Positions 15,458 through 25,961 of a stretch of DNA of 64,000 nt are shown in pieces; position 1 is the first letter of the stretch; each line of letters starts with the position of its first letter. The notes below the pieces were generated by a model. It did not search any database and was not told where the DNA came from. It saw nothing but the letters and a program-made list of their open reading frames with translations. Made by a program: the position numbers and the translations under genes. Origin of the DNA: Aliiglaciecola sp. LCG003 (GTDB lineage: Bacteria; Pseudomonadota; Gammaproteobacteria; Enterobacterales; Alteromonadaceae); NCBI RefSeq assembly GCF_030316135.1, contig NZ_CP128185.1, positions 3,286,001 to 3,350,000 of the forward strand, in the 5' to 3' direction.

Positions 15458-17428
15458 ATGCATGTAAGCTTTACCAGCATATTAGTATTGATGAGCTTTG
15501 CCGTCTTTTCCGTTTGGTTATTTAAGCGCATGAACCTTCCGCCCATTCTGGCGTATTTAGCTTGTGGAATTTTCGCCGGCCCTCATCTACTAGCGATTAT
15601 CGATAACCCCGAAGAAATTCATTTTTTTGCCGAACTTGGCATAGTCTTTTTACTTTTTTCCCTTGGTTTAGAGTTTTCCTTACCTAAAGTGCTGGCAATG
15701 CGCCATCTGGTATTTGGAATTGGTTTAGGTCAGATGTTGGTAACCACACTGGCATTTATGGGATTAGCTATGGCTATTGGTTTTGATAGCAAAGCGGCAC
15801 TGATCATAGGTGGCATGATTGCATTGTCATCCACCGCCATCGTGATCAAACAAATGGCAGAAAAAGGCACCCTCAATTCCACTCGCGCCCAGATGGTGGT
15901 GAGTATTCTATTGTTTCAAGATTTAGCTGTAGTCCCGTTACTAATACTCGTTCCATTGCTTGCGGAAAATTCTCAAACCTCGATGTGGATGGCTATTACC
16001 ATGGCCTTTCTAAAAGGCACACTAGTAGTGGGTATTTTATTATCTGCCGGGAAATGGTTGTTACCGCGCATTTTTAATGAGGTGGCACGTACTCGTACCG
16101 ATGAGTTGTTTGTCTTAACAACGATTCTAGTGGCACTAATTGCAGCCGGGCTGACCTATTCGTTTGGACTATCGATGGCGTTAGGCGCATTTTTAGCCGG
16201 CATGATGCTTAGCGAAAGCCAATATCGTCATCAGCTTGAAGCAGATATACGCCCATTCAGAGATATCTTAATGGGACTGTTTTTCATCACCATAGGTATG
16301 CGCTTTGACATGCATACTCTTTTGAACCAATTTCACTGGATAATACTTGGATTGATCGTCATTATGCTGGGCAAGATATTAATTATCCGAGCCTGTGCTT
16401 GGTTCTTTCGAACTGATGAAATCGACGCCTGGACCACAGGAATTAAACTCAGCCAGATGGGGGAGTTTAGTTTTGTATTGGCTGCATTGGCCGTAAATCA
16501 TGAAGTTATAAGCGCTGAACAAGGCTCTTTGCTATTGGCTATTGGTGTGGTCAGCATGGCACTAACACCTTGGTTGGTTGATAACGGTTTAATTTTAGCC
16601 AAAAAATTGGCGAGTAACACAGAATTGTCTCGCGATCCTCTGGATGAAGATATTTATCATCCCAATATGACAGATCATGTGTTGATCTTGGGCTTCGGTC
16701 GCGTCGGACAATCTGTCAGTCGCTTACTAAATGCCGAGGCTATCCCTTATTTAGTGGTGGATGCAGATCCCGTCAGAGTGAGTGAAAGCCGTAGCGCCGG
16801 AGAACCTATTTTTTTTGGTGATGTGGCTCAAAAAGATATCTTACGTGCGGTCGGCATCGACAAAGCAAAATTAGTCTTATTGACCTTTGATGAACATCAA
16901 AAAGCCCTGAGCGTGATCAAAATGATCACGGATTTGCGTCCAGGTCTACCGATTGTTGTTCGCACCCGCAAAGATTATCACCTTGAAGAATTATATGCCG
17001 CTGGAGCCAGCCAAGTGGTACCTGAGATATTAGAAGGAAGTTTGATGCTGGTTTCTCAGGTGCTACATCTATCTGGCATTCCCATGTCACGAATACTTAA
17101 ACGGGTACGCTCTGAAAGGAAAGGCCATTATCGTAATATGCATGGCTTCTTCCCAGGTGAAACCACGGAAATAAGTTATGGCACCAAGGATAAATTAGAA
17201 TTTCTGCACGCTATCATTCTCACCAGCGATGCCTTTGCTGTTGGCAAAAGTATCGACGAATTAAATTTAACCGGTATGCGGATCAATATAAAAGGGCTGC
17301 GGCGCAAAAATATTGAAATTGCCACACCGGATCTGTCTGAAGCGCTGAAAGTCGGTGACGTCGTGGTCATTTCAGGTAAACCTCGCCGAGTAGAAAGAGC
17401 CGAGCGGTTCTTATTGGAGGGCCACTGA
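15458..17428 (+). CDS. CPA2 cation:proton antiporter with TrkA-N/TrkA-C domains (KefB type)
   Basis: The 656-residue protein has a membrane part of about 12 helices (1-385) of the CPA2 fold (PPILAYLACGIFAGPHLL, LGLEFSL, ALSSTAIVIKQMAE, LSQMGEFSFVLAALA). A cytosolic RCK/TrkA-N domain follows (HVLILGFGRVGQSVSRLL, with the dinucleotide loop GFGRVG), and then a TrkA-C domain (about 570-650). Such proteins exchange K+ or Na+ for H+ under nucleotide or thiol control. It is a second family member besides the gene at 59.2-60.9 kb. The repeat array begins 100 bases downstream. Confidence 0.9.
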   Translation: MHVSFTSILVLMSFAVFSVWLFKRMNLPPILAYLACGIFAGPHLLAIIDNPEEIHFFAELGIVFLLFSLGLEFSLPKVLAMRHLVFGIGLGQMLVTTLAFMGLAMAIGFDSKAALIIGGMIALSSTAIVIKQMAEKGTLNSTRAQMVVSILLFQDLAVVPLLILVPLLAENSQTSMWMAITMAFLKGTLVVGILLSAGKWLLPRIFNEVARTRTDELFVLTTILVALIAAGLTYSFGLSMALGAFLAGMMLSESQYRHQLEADIRPFRDILMGLFFITIGMRFDMHTLLNQFHWIILGLIVIMLGKILIIRACAWFFRTDEIDAWTTGIKLSQMGEFSFVLAALAVNHEVISAEQGSLLLAIGVVSMALTPWLVDNGLILAKKLASNTELSRDPLDEDIYHPNMTDHVLILGFGRVGQSVSRLLNAEAIPYLVVDADPVRVSESRSAGEPIFFGDVAQKDILRAVGIDKAKLVLLTFDEHQKALSVIKMITDLRPGLPIVVRTRKDYHLEELYAAGASQVVPEILEGSLMLVSQVLHLSGIPMSRILKRVRSERKGHYRNMHGFFPGETTEISYGTKDKLEFLHAIILTSDAFAVGKSIDELNLTGMRINIKGLRRKNIEIATPDLSEALKVGDVVVISGKPRRVERAERFLLEGH

Positions 17429-17531
17429 GGCCCAAGCCCGCCAATATAATGTCCTTCCTACCTTTCAGCAACGGTGCTCCACCGCAAGAGCAGCCAATTA
17501 CGAATAACTCAATTCCCGCTAGAAAATAGAT

Positions 17532-18234
17532 CATTACATGGACAGGCACTCACACTTACTTGAATGCAAAGACAGATACCATTACATCATTACATGGACA
17601 GGCACTCACACCTACTTGAATGCAAAGACAGATACTGGGACACAAACTATCGCTATCAGGGACGAGAGCGCTAAGCGTACAAGGAGGTATTTACAGCGTG
17701 TTTGTAGTCCAGTGCTGTCTTGGAATGTAAAAAATTAAAGGTGGGTGTCCACGTAAGAGGTAGTCCAGGACCATTACATGGACAGGCACTCACACCTATT
17801 TGAATGCAAAGACAGATACTGGGAAACAAACTATCGCTATCAGGCACGAGAGCGCTAAGCGTACAAGGAGGTATTTACAGCGTGTTTGTAGTCCAGTGCT
17901 GTCTTGGAATGTAAAAAATTAAAGGTGGGTGTCCACGTAAGAGGTAGTCCAGGACCATTACATGGACAGGCACTCACACCTATGTGAATGCAAAGACAGA
18001 TACTGGGACCATTACATGGACAGGCACTCACACCTATTTGAATGCAAAGACAGATACTGGGACCATTACATGGACAGGCACTCACACCTATTTGAATGCA
18101 AAGACAGATACTGGGACACAAACTATCGCTATCAGGGACGAGAGCGCTAAGCGTACAAGGAGGTATTTACAGCGTGTTTGTAGTCCAGTGCTGTCTTGGA
18201 ATGTAAAAAAAGGTGGGTGTCCACGTAAGAGGTA
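17532..18234. repeat. Two-tier nested repeat array
   Basis: There are two unit types. The short unit S (about 54 bp, beginning CATTACATGGACAGGC and ending GATACTGGGAC) starts at 17532 (truncated), 17588, 17772, 17956, 18010 and 18064. The long unit L (130 bp, from ACAAACTATCGC to GTCCAGGAC) occupies 17642-17771 and 17826-17955; a third copy begins at 18118 and ends near 18234, with a short deletion in its A-run. The order is S S L S L S S S L, so S-L pairs repeat every 184 bp and S-S pairs every 54 bp. Copies are nearly identical. Each L carries the REP motif GTGGGTGTCCAC (17741, 17925, 18213). The array lies between convergent genes, and frames running through it encode only the repeat. Confidence 0.93.
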
Positions 18235-18329
18235 TTTTGAAATTGCGCTGGATATCATTCAAACGGCTTCAAAGATCGATTGGCTACGACCAAACTTAAA
18301 TATGGAGTTCCTACAAGAGTGGAGGGTAT
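18235..18329. other. Unique tail after the last L repeat
   Basis: After the third L unit the plus strand stays open to a stop at 18331, with a protein-like tail (KRYFEIALDIIQTASKIDW, ending MEFLQEWRV). It has no start of its own and I recognise no family. It could be a gene remnant or chance. Confidence 0.25.
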
Positions 18330-18360
18330 AACATGGCCATTTTTCGAAAATGGCCATGTT
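18330..18360. terminator. Long perfect hairpin at the ilvE 3' end
   Basis: A 14-bp perfect stem (AACATGGCCATTTT / AAAATGGCCATGTT) with a 3-base loop lies 14 bases past the ilvE stop. No U-tract follows on either strand, so it may act as a 3'-end stabiliser or a boundary to the repeat array. Termination is plausible but not certain. Confidence 0.5.
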
Positions 18361-18373
18361 GTTCGATGGGCGT

Positions 18374-19369
18374 CTAGACTTTAGTCAACCAACCATGGGT
18401 GTCTTCACGATTTCCCCATTGAATTTCATTCAACGCTTGGCGCAGCTTCATGGTAGTAGGCCCTGCTTCGCCTGTTCCAACCGTGAATTCTTGTTCGTGA
18501 TGAATTAAGGTACCAACAGGGGTCAGTACTGCAGCAGTGCCAGACAGAGCGGCCTCAGTGCCAGGCTTGGCTGCTCGTTCAAGTAATTCACTTACTGGAA
18601 GTTCGCGCTCACTTACCTTCATTCCCAAGTCAGCAGCCAAAGTTAACAATGTTGCGCGAGTGATACCGTGCAAAAATGAACTATCTAATCCCTTGGTGAT
18701 AATTTCATTGCCATCTATCAAAATAAAATTGGCAGCACCGGTTTCTTGTACATCGCCATCCGGACAGAACAAAATTTGATCGGCGTTATGTTGTGCTTTG
18801 GCCTGCAAAATAGGTCCTAATGCGCTGGCATAGTTACCACCACTTTTAATCATGCCCATATGAGGTGCGCAGCGCATACCATCTTCTGCCAACAATAAGC
18901 GAAGAGGTTTAGCGCCACCTGAAAAATAGTCCCCCACAGGAGACAACAATACATACAACATAGATGTTGCAGAAGGAGCCGCTGCTTTACCAATTGATGG
19001 CTCTGTACCGATATGTGTGGGCCGTATGTACATTGAACCAGGTGGTTGTGGCACTTCGTCTTGGTATTTGCGTACTGCATCAATAATCATCGACGATAAC
19101 TGCTCAGTGGTGAAAGCCGGTAAGTTAAGTAAACGACTACTTTGTTGCATGCGTTTAATATTTTCATCCATGCGAAAAATATACACGCCACCGTCAGCAT
19201 GACGAAATGCCTTCAATCCTTCAAAACATGTGCTGGAATAATGCAGGACATGGGCACCAGGATGCATTTGAATGCTGTCAGAGGCGACAAACTTCGCTTC
19301 GCTCCATTGATTATTATCAAAAGTAGCAAGTACCATCTCTGGCATAAAAACTGTTCCAAAAGCAGCCAT
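18374..19369 (-). CDS. ilvE: Branched-chain amino acid aminotransferase
   Basis: IlvE is a PLP enzyme for the last step of leucine, isoleucine and valine synthesis. The 331-residue protein is the longer, eukaryote-like BCAT type rather than the ~309-residue E. coli type. The Schiff-base lysine is Lys175 in MIKSGGNYA. Other family motifs are HYSSTCFEGLKAFR, MYIRPTHIGTE, QETGAANFILI and AALSGTAAVLTPVG. A CAGGAG site precedes the ATG. It is separated from tilS by 146 bases and is probably its own unit. Confidence 0.93.
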   Translation of the reverse strand: MAAFGTVFMPEMVLATFDNNQWSEAKFVASDSIQMHPGAHVLHYSSTCFEGLKAFRHADGGVYIFRMDENIKRMQQSSRLLNLPAFTTEQLSSMIIDAVRKYQDEVPQPPGSMYIRPTHIGTEPSIGKAAAPSATSMLYVLLSPVGDYFSGGAKPLRLLLAEDGMRCAPHMGMIKSGGNYASALGPILQAKAQHNADQILFCPDGDVQETGAANFILIDGNEIITKGLDSSFLHGITRATLLTLAADLGMKVSERELPVSELLERAAKPGTEAALSGTAAVLTPVGTLIHHEQEFTVGTGEAGPTTMKLRQALNEIQWGNREDTHGWLTKV

Positions 19370-19515
19370 AGTCTTGTGTTATCTCCTGTATTATCACAAT
19401 ACCCCGAATCGGGTACATTATTGTTGTGGATTTTACGCTACAACTTCCACCAAACACTAGCGCTTAGCAAAGGAAATTTGCATAAAGCAGTGTATAAATT
19501 TCGATGCAGCCAAAT

Positions 19516-20820
19516 TCAGCCGGATAAAAACACGGTCTTACAAAGCTGTTCATCCGTATTTTGCGACATGATGAGGTGTTTATCCACGATGATGCCAACT
19601 AGTTTATCCGACAGATACAATTGCAAAGATTGCTCTCGTACCCAAGGGGCAATTTGCCATTGTTTGAACCATTGTTTCAGCGGTTTCGAATGTCTTGCAT
19701 CTACAGGCTTGAATGACTGAGCAAAACTTCCGGATCTAACGCTCAACTCAGACAGCAAAGTACTATCAAGTTCTGCCCTTACGGTAAGTGTTCCTAATCC
19801 ATTGGGCAACTCAAGTTGTCTATTAACAAAGTGATATACCGTGACCCTAGATACTGATTGAGGGGTTGGAATACAAAAAAGATGTTGTTGATAGCGCCTG
19901 AATTGCCAGCATTGCCAATTTAGCTGTGGATTGGCATCTTGTTTAGCGTTCAAAAATTGTGAAAGCTCTGATAAAACCGCTTGGGACGGCATGGGTACTT
20001 TTTGCAGCGCTAACCAATGTCTGACAATTTGATTCTGCCAACTTTGTGAGTACTCCAATAGTTGCTGGATATCAATAGCGCCATCGTTTCTGATCATCTT
20101 GGTGAGACGCTCATTGACAACTTCCTCCAGCAAGCACTGCTGATCTGCACAAAGGCCTGCACTACGACTAACAGATTTAGCTACTCCCGGCCAACGTTGC
20201 TTAAGTTCGGGAATGATCTGTTGACGCAAAAAGTTACGATCAAACTGAAGGTTTTGATTTGACTCATCTTCCACCCACTCGAGCTGACACTCTTGAGCGA
20301 GCCGTTCAATTTGTTCGCGGCCAATAGATAAAAAAGGACGCACTAATGTAATTCCGCGTTCACGCTGCGAGCGTGCAGGCATTGCAGACAAACCTTTAGG
20401 ACCCGCTCCCCGTTTAAGTTGCAAAAGAAAGGTCTCAAACTGATCATCTTGGTGTTGACCAAGTAAAATGACACCCTCATCCTCTGTACTAGCAATTAAT
20501 GCCGAATAGCGTGCTTGTCTGGCGGCACTTTCCAGCCCTTCACCGGAAAAATCAGCAGGATTGACCCGAACACTTTTAAACGGAAAGTTGAGGGTATTGC
20601 AAACTCGCTGGCAATGCGCTTGCCATTGATCAGCGTTAGCACTCATTCCATGATGAATATAGACGGCTAAATAGCGATGTTGTGGAAACAGTGCGCGTAA
20701 TTCTGCGCTAAGTTGCAACAATAAATGTGAATCAACCCCACCACTATAGGCCACTACAATTTGTCGAGCCGGGCAGTCAAAGTCATCCCTGAGCAAAGAT
20801 GTAAGGTAGGCTTTAGACAT
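19516..20820 (-). CDS. tilS: tRNA(Ile)-lysidine synthetase TilS
   Basis: TilS uses ATP to attach lysine to C34 of tRNA-Ile2 (CAU), changing both its charging and its decoding. The 434-residue protein has the PP-loop SGGVDS (26-31), IHHGMSANADQW, LGQHQDDQFETFLLQL and LVRPFL in the N-terminal domain, then the TilS-specific C-terminal domains. It is the last gene of the minus-strand cluster, 57 bases after accA, and a terminator lies between them. It therefore needs readthrough or its own promoter. Confidence 0.94.
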   Translation of the reverse strand: MSKAYLTSLLRDDFDCPARQIVVAYSGGVDSHLLLQLSAELRALFPQHRYLAVYIHHGMSANADQWQAHCQRVCNTLNFPFKSVRVNPADFSGEGLESAARQARYSALIASTEDEGVILLGQHQDDQFETFLLQLKRGAGPKGLSAMPARSQRERGITLVRPFLSIGREQIERLAQECQLEWVEDESNQNLQFDRNFLRQQIIPELKQRWPGVAKSVSRSAGLCADQQCLLEEVVNERLTKMIRNDGAIDIQQLLEYSQSWQNQIVRHWLALQKVPMPSQAVLSELSQFLNAKQDANPQLNWQCWQFRRYQQHLFCIPTPQSVSRVTVYHFVNRQLELPNGLGTLTVRAELDSTLLSELSVRSGSFAQSFKPVDARHSKPLKQWFKQWQIAPWVREQSLQLYLSDKLVGIIVDKHLIMSQNTDEQLCKTVFLSG

Positions 20821-20823
20821 TAT

Positions 20824-20855
20824 AAAAAAACCGCCGAGTTGCTACAGGGCGGTTT
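20824..20855 (-). terminator. Intrinsic terminator after accA
   Basis: On the minus strand an 8-bp stem (AAACCGCC / GGCGGTTT) is followed by a run of seven T residues, 22 bases past the accA stop. This is a textbook rho-independent terminator, separating accA from tilS. Confidence 0.88.
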
Positions 20856-20877
20856 AGTAAACACGTTGAACTGCGGT

Positions 20878-21834
20878 TTAACAATAACCAAATGACATAA
20901 TTCTATCGTAGCGCTGTTGTAATAAATCTTCTTTAGACAAATTTTTCAACTGCGCTAACTGTTGTTTTAGGGTGGCTTTTAAGTTCGCTGCCATAGCATC
21001 ATGGTTGCGATGGGCGCCGCCTAGGGGTTCTTCAATAATAGTATTGATAAGACCCAACTCTTTGATTTGACCCGCACTGACCCCCATAGCCTCGGCGGCT
21101 AATGGTGCTTTATCTGCGCTCTTCCACAAAATCGATGCGCATCCTTCTGGGGAAATAACCGAGTAAGTACTGTACTGCAACATATTAACTCGATCGCCCA
21201 CGCCTATGGCCAATGCACCGCCAGAGCCGCCCTCACCAATAACAGTACAGATTATCGGTACTGTTAAGTCAGCCATCTCTTTTAGATTTCTTGCAATAGC
21301 TTCACTTTGACCACGCTCCTCCGCGCCCACACCAGGATAAGCACCAGGGGTGTCGATAAAGGTGATAATCGGCAAATTAAAGCGTTCAGCCATATGCATT
21401 AATCGCAAGGCCTTGCGGTAACCTTCAGGTTTAGGCATACCGAAATTTCGGCGAATTTTTTCATGGGTATCACGACCTTTTTGATGGCCAATGATCATCA
21501 CAGGTTGACCATCTAAATCAGCCAAGCCGCCCACAATCGCTTTATCATCAGCAAAAGCTCTGTCACCTGCTAGCTCATCAAATTCTTCAAATACACGTGG
21601 AATATAGTCCAATGTATAAGGACGCATAGGATGACGGGCTAATTGTGAAACTTGCCATGCACCTAAATCTGCAAATATTTTACGTGTAAGCTCAGCGCTT
21701 TTTTCACGTAGCTTAGTGATTTCTTCCTCAATGCTAACATCGAATTCACCGCCTTGATTAACAAGACGCAATTCTTCAATTTTCGCTTCCAAGTCAGCAA
21801 TAGGTTTCTCGAAATCTAGGTAATTTAAACTCAT
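20878..21834 (-). CDS. accA: Acetyl-CoA carboxylase carboxyltransferase subunit alpha
   Basis: AccA and AccD move the carboxyl group from biotin to acetyl-CoA, making malonyl-CoA for fatty acid synthesis. I start at the ATG at 21834 (AAGG site upstream; [19 protein letters not shown] matches the family N-terminus). An in-frame ATG 11 codons earlier is less likely. The 318-residue protein has [48 protein letters not shown] and [15 protein letters not shown]. It follows dnaE by 40 bases, as in E. coli. Confidence 0.97.
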   Translation of the reverse strand: MSLNYLDFEKPIADLEAKIEELRLVNQGGEFDVSIEEEITKLREKSAELTRKIFADLGAWQVSQLARHPMRPYTLDYIPRVFEEFDELAGDRAFADDKAIVGGLADLDGQPVMIIGHQKGRDTHEKIRRNFGMPKPEGYRKALRLMHMAERFNLPIITFIDTPGAYPGVGAEERGQSEAIARNLKEMADLTVPIICTVIGEGGSGGALAIGVGDRVNMLQYSTYSVISPEGCASILWKSADKAPLAAEAMGVSAGQIKELGLINTIIEEPLGGAHRNHDAMAANLKATLKQQLAQLKNLSKEDLLQQRYDRIMSFGYC

Positions 21835-21874
21835 CCCGAACCTTTTAAATTTGTGTTTCAAACGCACATTTGCG

Positions 21875-24800
21875 TCAACTGAACTGCAACTGTACTGCCT
21901 GTTTAGACAGCATTTGCTGCAATTCGTAAATTAACTGATCTTCCGGTGTCACATACCACTGTGCCCCAAATGCTAAAACCATTTCAGCATCAGGGTGAAG
22001 CACTCGCATATTAATCGGGCAACTTCCACCTTGATAATTTTGTAAAATTGCTTGCAGTTTAGCCACTGTTGCTTGGTTACACCAGTCCGAATTAACTTCT
22101 AAACCCAAACATTTTACGTTTTTCTCCCGTGCTTGCACGATATCCATCGCATCACGGCCCGATATTGTATTGCCACCAGAGAATTCATCAAAGCTGACCT
22201 GTCCGGATATGAGCAAAATTCGGTCAGGTTGCAGGAGTTCCTCATATTTTTCGTACATATCGGGGAAAAACCTTGCATCTATCCTAGCACTCTTATCATC
22301 TAATGTGACTATGGCCCAGCGCCGGCCCTTTTTATTGGTCATAACCCGGACACCTATGACTAAGCCGACTGCAGTCGATGTAATCTCTTTACTGGTCGGT
22401 TTTAAGTCAACCAATCTTGATGAGCTATAGTGTTTAAGCTCCTGCTCATACTGATTGATAGGGTGTCCGGTTAAGTATAGGCCAAGGGTTTCTTTTTCAC
22501 CGTCTAACCACACTTTCTCAGGCCAGGTAGGTACATTGGCAAAGGCTTGCTCTATTTGATCCGGTTCTGTGGTCAACAAGCCAAACATGTCAGATTGTCC
22601 ATGAGATTCGGCTTTAGCGTGTTGATCCGCTGCCGCTATTGCCTCTGGTAAGGTAGCCATTAGGCAAGCCCGATGCGGACCTAAATTATCCATAGCACCA
22701 GACATAACCAATTTTTCTAGTACCCGTTTATTGACCTTCTTCAGATCTACTTTGGTACAAAAATCAAATAGATCCGAAAATGTACCCTGCTCTTTTCGTG
22801 CAGCGATAATCGCTTCTATAGGACCTTCACCGACCCCTTTTATGGCACCTATGCCATATACAATACGACCTTCAGCATCGACGGTGAACTTGTACTGACC
22901 GGCATTCAAATCAGGCGGTAATATGGTTAAACCCATCCGATTACATTCATCTACCAAGGTCACAATTTTATCGGTGTTGTCCATATCTGCAGACATTACC
23001 GCAGCCATAAACTCAGCCGGATAATGGGTTTTAAGCCACAAGGTTTGATAAGACACTAAGGCATAAGCTGCCGAGTGAGACTTGTTAAATCCGTAGCCCG
23101 CAAACTTTTCTACCAGATCGAATATTTTGATCGCCAGGTCAGGGTCAATGCCATTGTCTTTTGCTCCCGCTTCAAAAGAGCCCCTTTGCTTTTCCATTTC
23201 TTCTGGTTTTTTCTTACCCATAGCGCGGCGAAGCAAATCGGCGCCGCCAAGACTATAGCCAGACATAACCTGAGCAATCTGCATGACCTGTTCTTGGTAA
23301 AGAATGATTCCGTATGTGGGCTGCAGAATTTCTTTAAGGCATTCATGCTGATATTCGGCATCAGGATAGGAGATCTCTTCTCGACCATGCTTACGATCAA
23401 TAAAGTTATCTACCATGCCTGACTGCAGCGGGCCGGGTCGGAACAAAGCTACCAATGCAATAATATCTTCGAAACAATCTGGCTTTAGACGTTTTATCAG
23501 ATCCTTCATACCGCGAGATTCCAACTGGAATACTGCGGTGGTTTCTGAATTTTGTAACAGCCTAAAACACTTAGGATCTACTAAAGGAATTGCTGCTATA
23601 TCAATATCAATGCCTTTGCCACGGGAAACCATATCAATAGCCCACTGAATAATTGTCAGTGTGCGTAATCCCAAGAAATCGAACTTAACCAGTCCGGCTG
23701 TTTCGACATCATTTTTATCAAACTGGGTGACGGGGTTCTTGCCTTCATCATCACAATACAAAGGCGCAAAATCAGTTATTTGGGTAGGCGCGATAACCAC
23801 ACCACCGGCATGTTTACCTGCGTTACGAGTTACCCCTTCCAAGATACGGCACATGTCGATGAGATCCCTGACTTCCTCATCTTGATGATATAGCTCTGGT
23901 AATCGAGGCTCTTCTACAAAGGCTTTTTCTAAGGTCATCCCAGGGGTTGGCGGGATCAACTTAGATATCCTATCGACAAATCCATATGGATGGCCCAACA
24001 CACGACCAACATCACGCACTACGGCTTTAGCTGCCATGGTACCAAAGGTTATGATCTGTGATACCGCATCTCGACCATACATTTCGGCGACATGATCAAT
24101 TACCTCGTCCCGACGATCCATACAGAAATCGACGTCGAAATCTGGCATCGAAACCCGTTCAGGGTTCAAGAAACGTTCGAATAATAGATCGTATTCCAGC
24201 GGATCCAGATCGGTAATATCCAAGGCATAGGCAACCAAGGAACCGGCACCCGAACCCCGTCCAGGCCCGACCGGAATATTGTTATCTTTACTCCACTGAA
24301 TAAACTCCATTACGATCAAAAAGTAACCCGGAAAACCCATTTGGTTGATAACGCCTAATTCAATTTCTAGACGCTCATCATATTCCGGGCGCTTTTCTTT
24401 ACGCTCTTGTTCATCGGGAAATAAAAATGCTAATCGACGCTCTAGCCCCTCTTTAGATACCTTGACCAGAAAGTCTTTGATATCCATTCCCTGGGTAGGG
24501 AAATCTGGCAAAAAGTAAGTGCCTAATTGAACGGTAACATTACAGCGTTTGGCGATTTCGACGGTATTTTGCAGAGCTTCTGGAATGTCCGAAAACAACT
24601 CACACATCTCTTCACTTGTGCGTAAATATTGTTGTTCGCTATAGTTTTTAGGACGTCGTTTGTCGTCTCTGGTGTAGCCATCATGAATACAGACCCGAAT
24701 ATCATGTGCCGCAAAACCTTCTTGATCGATAAAGCACACTTCATTAGTGGCCACCACGGGTAATGCTTGCTGATGGGCCCATTGAGTGGCTCGTTGGATA

Positions 24801-25360
24801 TACTCCTGTTCTCCCGGTCGACCGGTACGAGTCAATTCTAAATAGAACCTATCGGCAAAGTGCTGCTGATAAAATTGGGTCATGGCAAGTGCCACTGGCA
24901 TATTACCTTTTGTCAGGGCTTTCCCTAAATCGCCGGAAATCCCCCCCGATATGATGATCACGCCAGCTGAGTATTTAACCAGCCACTGCTTGTCAATTAC
25001 CGCTCTGTTTTGTACATGGCCACGTTGATAGGCTTCGGATATCAACAGAGTAATATTTTTGTAACCCTGATTGTTCATCGCCAGCAAAGTTAAGCGAAAT
25101 ATCTCATCGCCCATTTCATCACTTTGCACCCAAAAATCAGCCCCTACAATAGGCTTAATGCCGTTAGCATGGGCTGTTTCATAGTACTTAACCAAACCAC
25201 ACATATTCATCTGATCGGTAATCGCAACAGCAGGCATTCCCAATTCTTTGACCTTGGCCAAAATGGGTTTAACTTTGTTTAAGCCATCCATCATCGAGTA
25301 ATCGCTATGGACCCTTAGATGAATAAAACTATTGGAAATGACGTGGCCTTCAGACTGCAT
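21875..25360 (-). CDS. dnaE: DNA polymerase III alpha subunit
   Basis: This is the replicative polymerase, full length at 1161 residues. It has an N-terminal PHP domain ([16 protein letters not shown]). The polymerase core has the catalytic aspartates in [19 protein letters not shown], and [27 protein letters not shown] and [20 protein letters not shown] tandem HhH and OB-fold region ([10 protein letters not shown]) lies toward the C-terminus. The start overlaps the rnhB end by 11 bases and has a GGAG site, so the pair is translationally coupled. Confidence 0.97.
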   Translation of the reverse strand: MQSEGHVISNSFIHLRVHSDYSMMDGLNKVKPILAKVKELGMPAVAITDQMNMCGLVKYYETAHANGIKPIVGADFWVQSDEMGDEIFRLTLLAMNNQGYKNITLLISEAYQRGHVQNRAVIDKQWLVKYSAGVIIISGGISGDLGKALTKGNMPVALAMTQFYQQHFADRFYLELTRTGRPGEQEYIQRATQWAHQQALPVVATNEVCFIDQEGFAAHDIRVCIHDGYTRDDKRRPKNYSEQQYLRTSEEMCELFSDIPEALQNTVEIAKRCNVTVQLGTYFLPDFPTQGMDIKDFLVKVSKEGLERRLAFLFPDEQERKEKRPEYDERLEIELGVINQMGFPGYFLIVMEFIQWSKDNNIPVGPGRGSGAGSLVAYALDITDLDPLEYDLLFERFLNPERVSMPDFDVDFCMDRRDEVIDHVAEMYGRDAVSQIITFGTMAAKAVVRDVGRVLGHPYGFVDRISKLIPPTPGMTLEKAFVEEPRLPELYHQDEEVRDLIDMCRILEGVTRNAGKHAGGVVIAPTQITDFAPLYCDDEGKNPVTQFDKNDVETAGLVKFDFLGLRTLTIIQWAIDMVSRGKGIDIDIAAIPLVDPKCFRLLQNSETTAVFQLESRGMKDLIKRLKPDCFEDIIALVALFRPGPLQSGMVDNFIDRKHGREEISYPDAEYQHECLKEILQPTYGIILYQEQVMQIAQVMSGYSLGGADLLRRAMGKKKPEEMEKQRGSFEAGAKDNGIDPDLAIKIFDLVEKFAGYGFNKSHSAAYALVSYQTLWLKTHYPAEFMAAVMSADMDNTDKIVTLVDECNRMGLTILPPDLNAGQYKFTVDAEGRIVYGIGAIKGVGEGPIEAIIAARKEQGTFSDLFDFCTKVDLKKVNKRVLEKLVMSGAMDNLGPHRACLMATLPEAIAAADQHAKAESHGQSDMFGLLTTEPDQIEQAFANVPTWPEKVWLDGEKETLGLYLTGHPINQYEQELKHYSSSRLVDLKPTSKEITSTAVGLVIGVRVMTNKKGRRWAIVTLDDKSARIDARFFPDMYEKYEELLQPDRILLISGQVSFDEFSGGNTISGRDAMDIVQAREKNVKCLGLEVNSDWCNQATVAKLQAILQNYQGGSCPINMRVLHPDAEMVLAFGAQWYVTPEDQLIYELQQMLSKQAVQLQFS

Positions 25361-25961
25361 GAACCACTCCGCTATGCTGCAACAAAGCCTGTTGTACAGG
25401 TTTAAAACTCATTCGATATTCTTTGGTTGGGCCAAATTCCGCTAATTTTTGCATATGCGCCTTTGTTGGATAACCTTTATGTTGATCAAAGCCATATTGA
25501 GGGTATTGCAAATGCAATGCTTGCATCTCCTGATCTCGGGTGACTTTCGCCAGTATAGAAGCCGCTGAAATCTCAGCGACACTGCCATCACCTTTAACTA
25601 TGGCTTCGCTAGCATACCCCCAATTGGGACAACGATTGCCATCCACTTTTACGAAATCGGGTCGTATGCTGAGACCATCTACTGCCCGTGTCATGGCTAA
25701 CATAGTAGCTTGTAAAATATTTAAATGATCAATTTCTTGCGGGCTTGCCCGCCCAATAGCCCAACTTAAACTGCAATCTAATATTTGCTGAAATAAAGCA
25801 TTGCGTTTCTTTTCGCTCAATTTCTTTGAGTCGTTTAATCCGTCGATCGGTTTATGCGGGTCCAAAATCACTGCAGCGGTAACCACATCGCCCACCAAAG
25901 GACCTCGCCCTACTTCGTCTACACCCGCCAAAAAAACCATGGCTGAATTTGTATTAGTCAC
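25350..25961 (-). CDS. rnhB: Ribonuclease HII
   Basis: RnhB removes RNA from RNA:DNA hybrids and single embedded ribonucleotides. The active-site start [15 protein letters not shown] carries the Asp-Glu pair. Later come [24 protein letters not shown], and [15 protein letters not shown] with the third acidic residue. I prefer a GTG start at 25961 (GAAGGG site 8 bases before it), which overlaps the lpxB stop by 8 bases. An upstream in-frame codon at 25976 and an ATG at 25940 are alternatives. Confidence 0.93.
   Translation of the reverse strand: MTNTNSAMVFLAGVDEVGRGPLVGDVVTAAVILDPHKPIDGLNDSKKLSEKKRNALFQQILDCSLSWAIGRASPQEIDHLNILQATMLAMTRAVDGLSIRPDFVKVDGNRCPNWGYASEAIVKGDGSVAEISAASILAKVTRDQEMQALHLQYPQYGFDQHKGYPTKAHMQKLAEFGPTKEYRMSFKPVQQALLQHSGVVHAV

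Noticed and set aside
17532-18234. CRISPR array
   Set aside because: Units are joined head to tail without unique spacers, unit lengths are 54 and 130 bp, and there are no cas genes in the window.
17855-18331. Genes on either strand of the 17.5-18.3 kb array
   Set aside because: The translated products are short tandem peptides from the repeat, in three frames and on both strands, with no start context.
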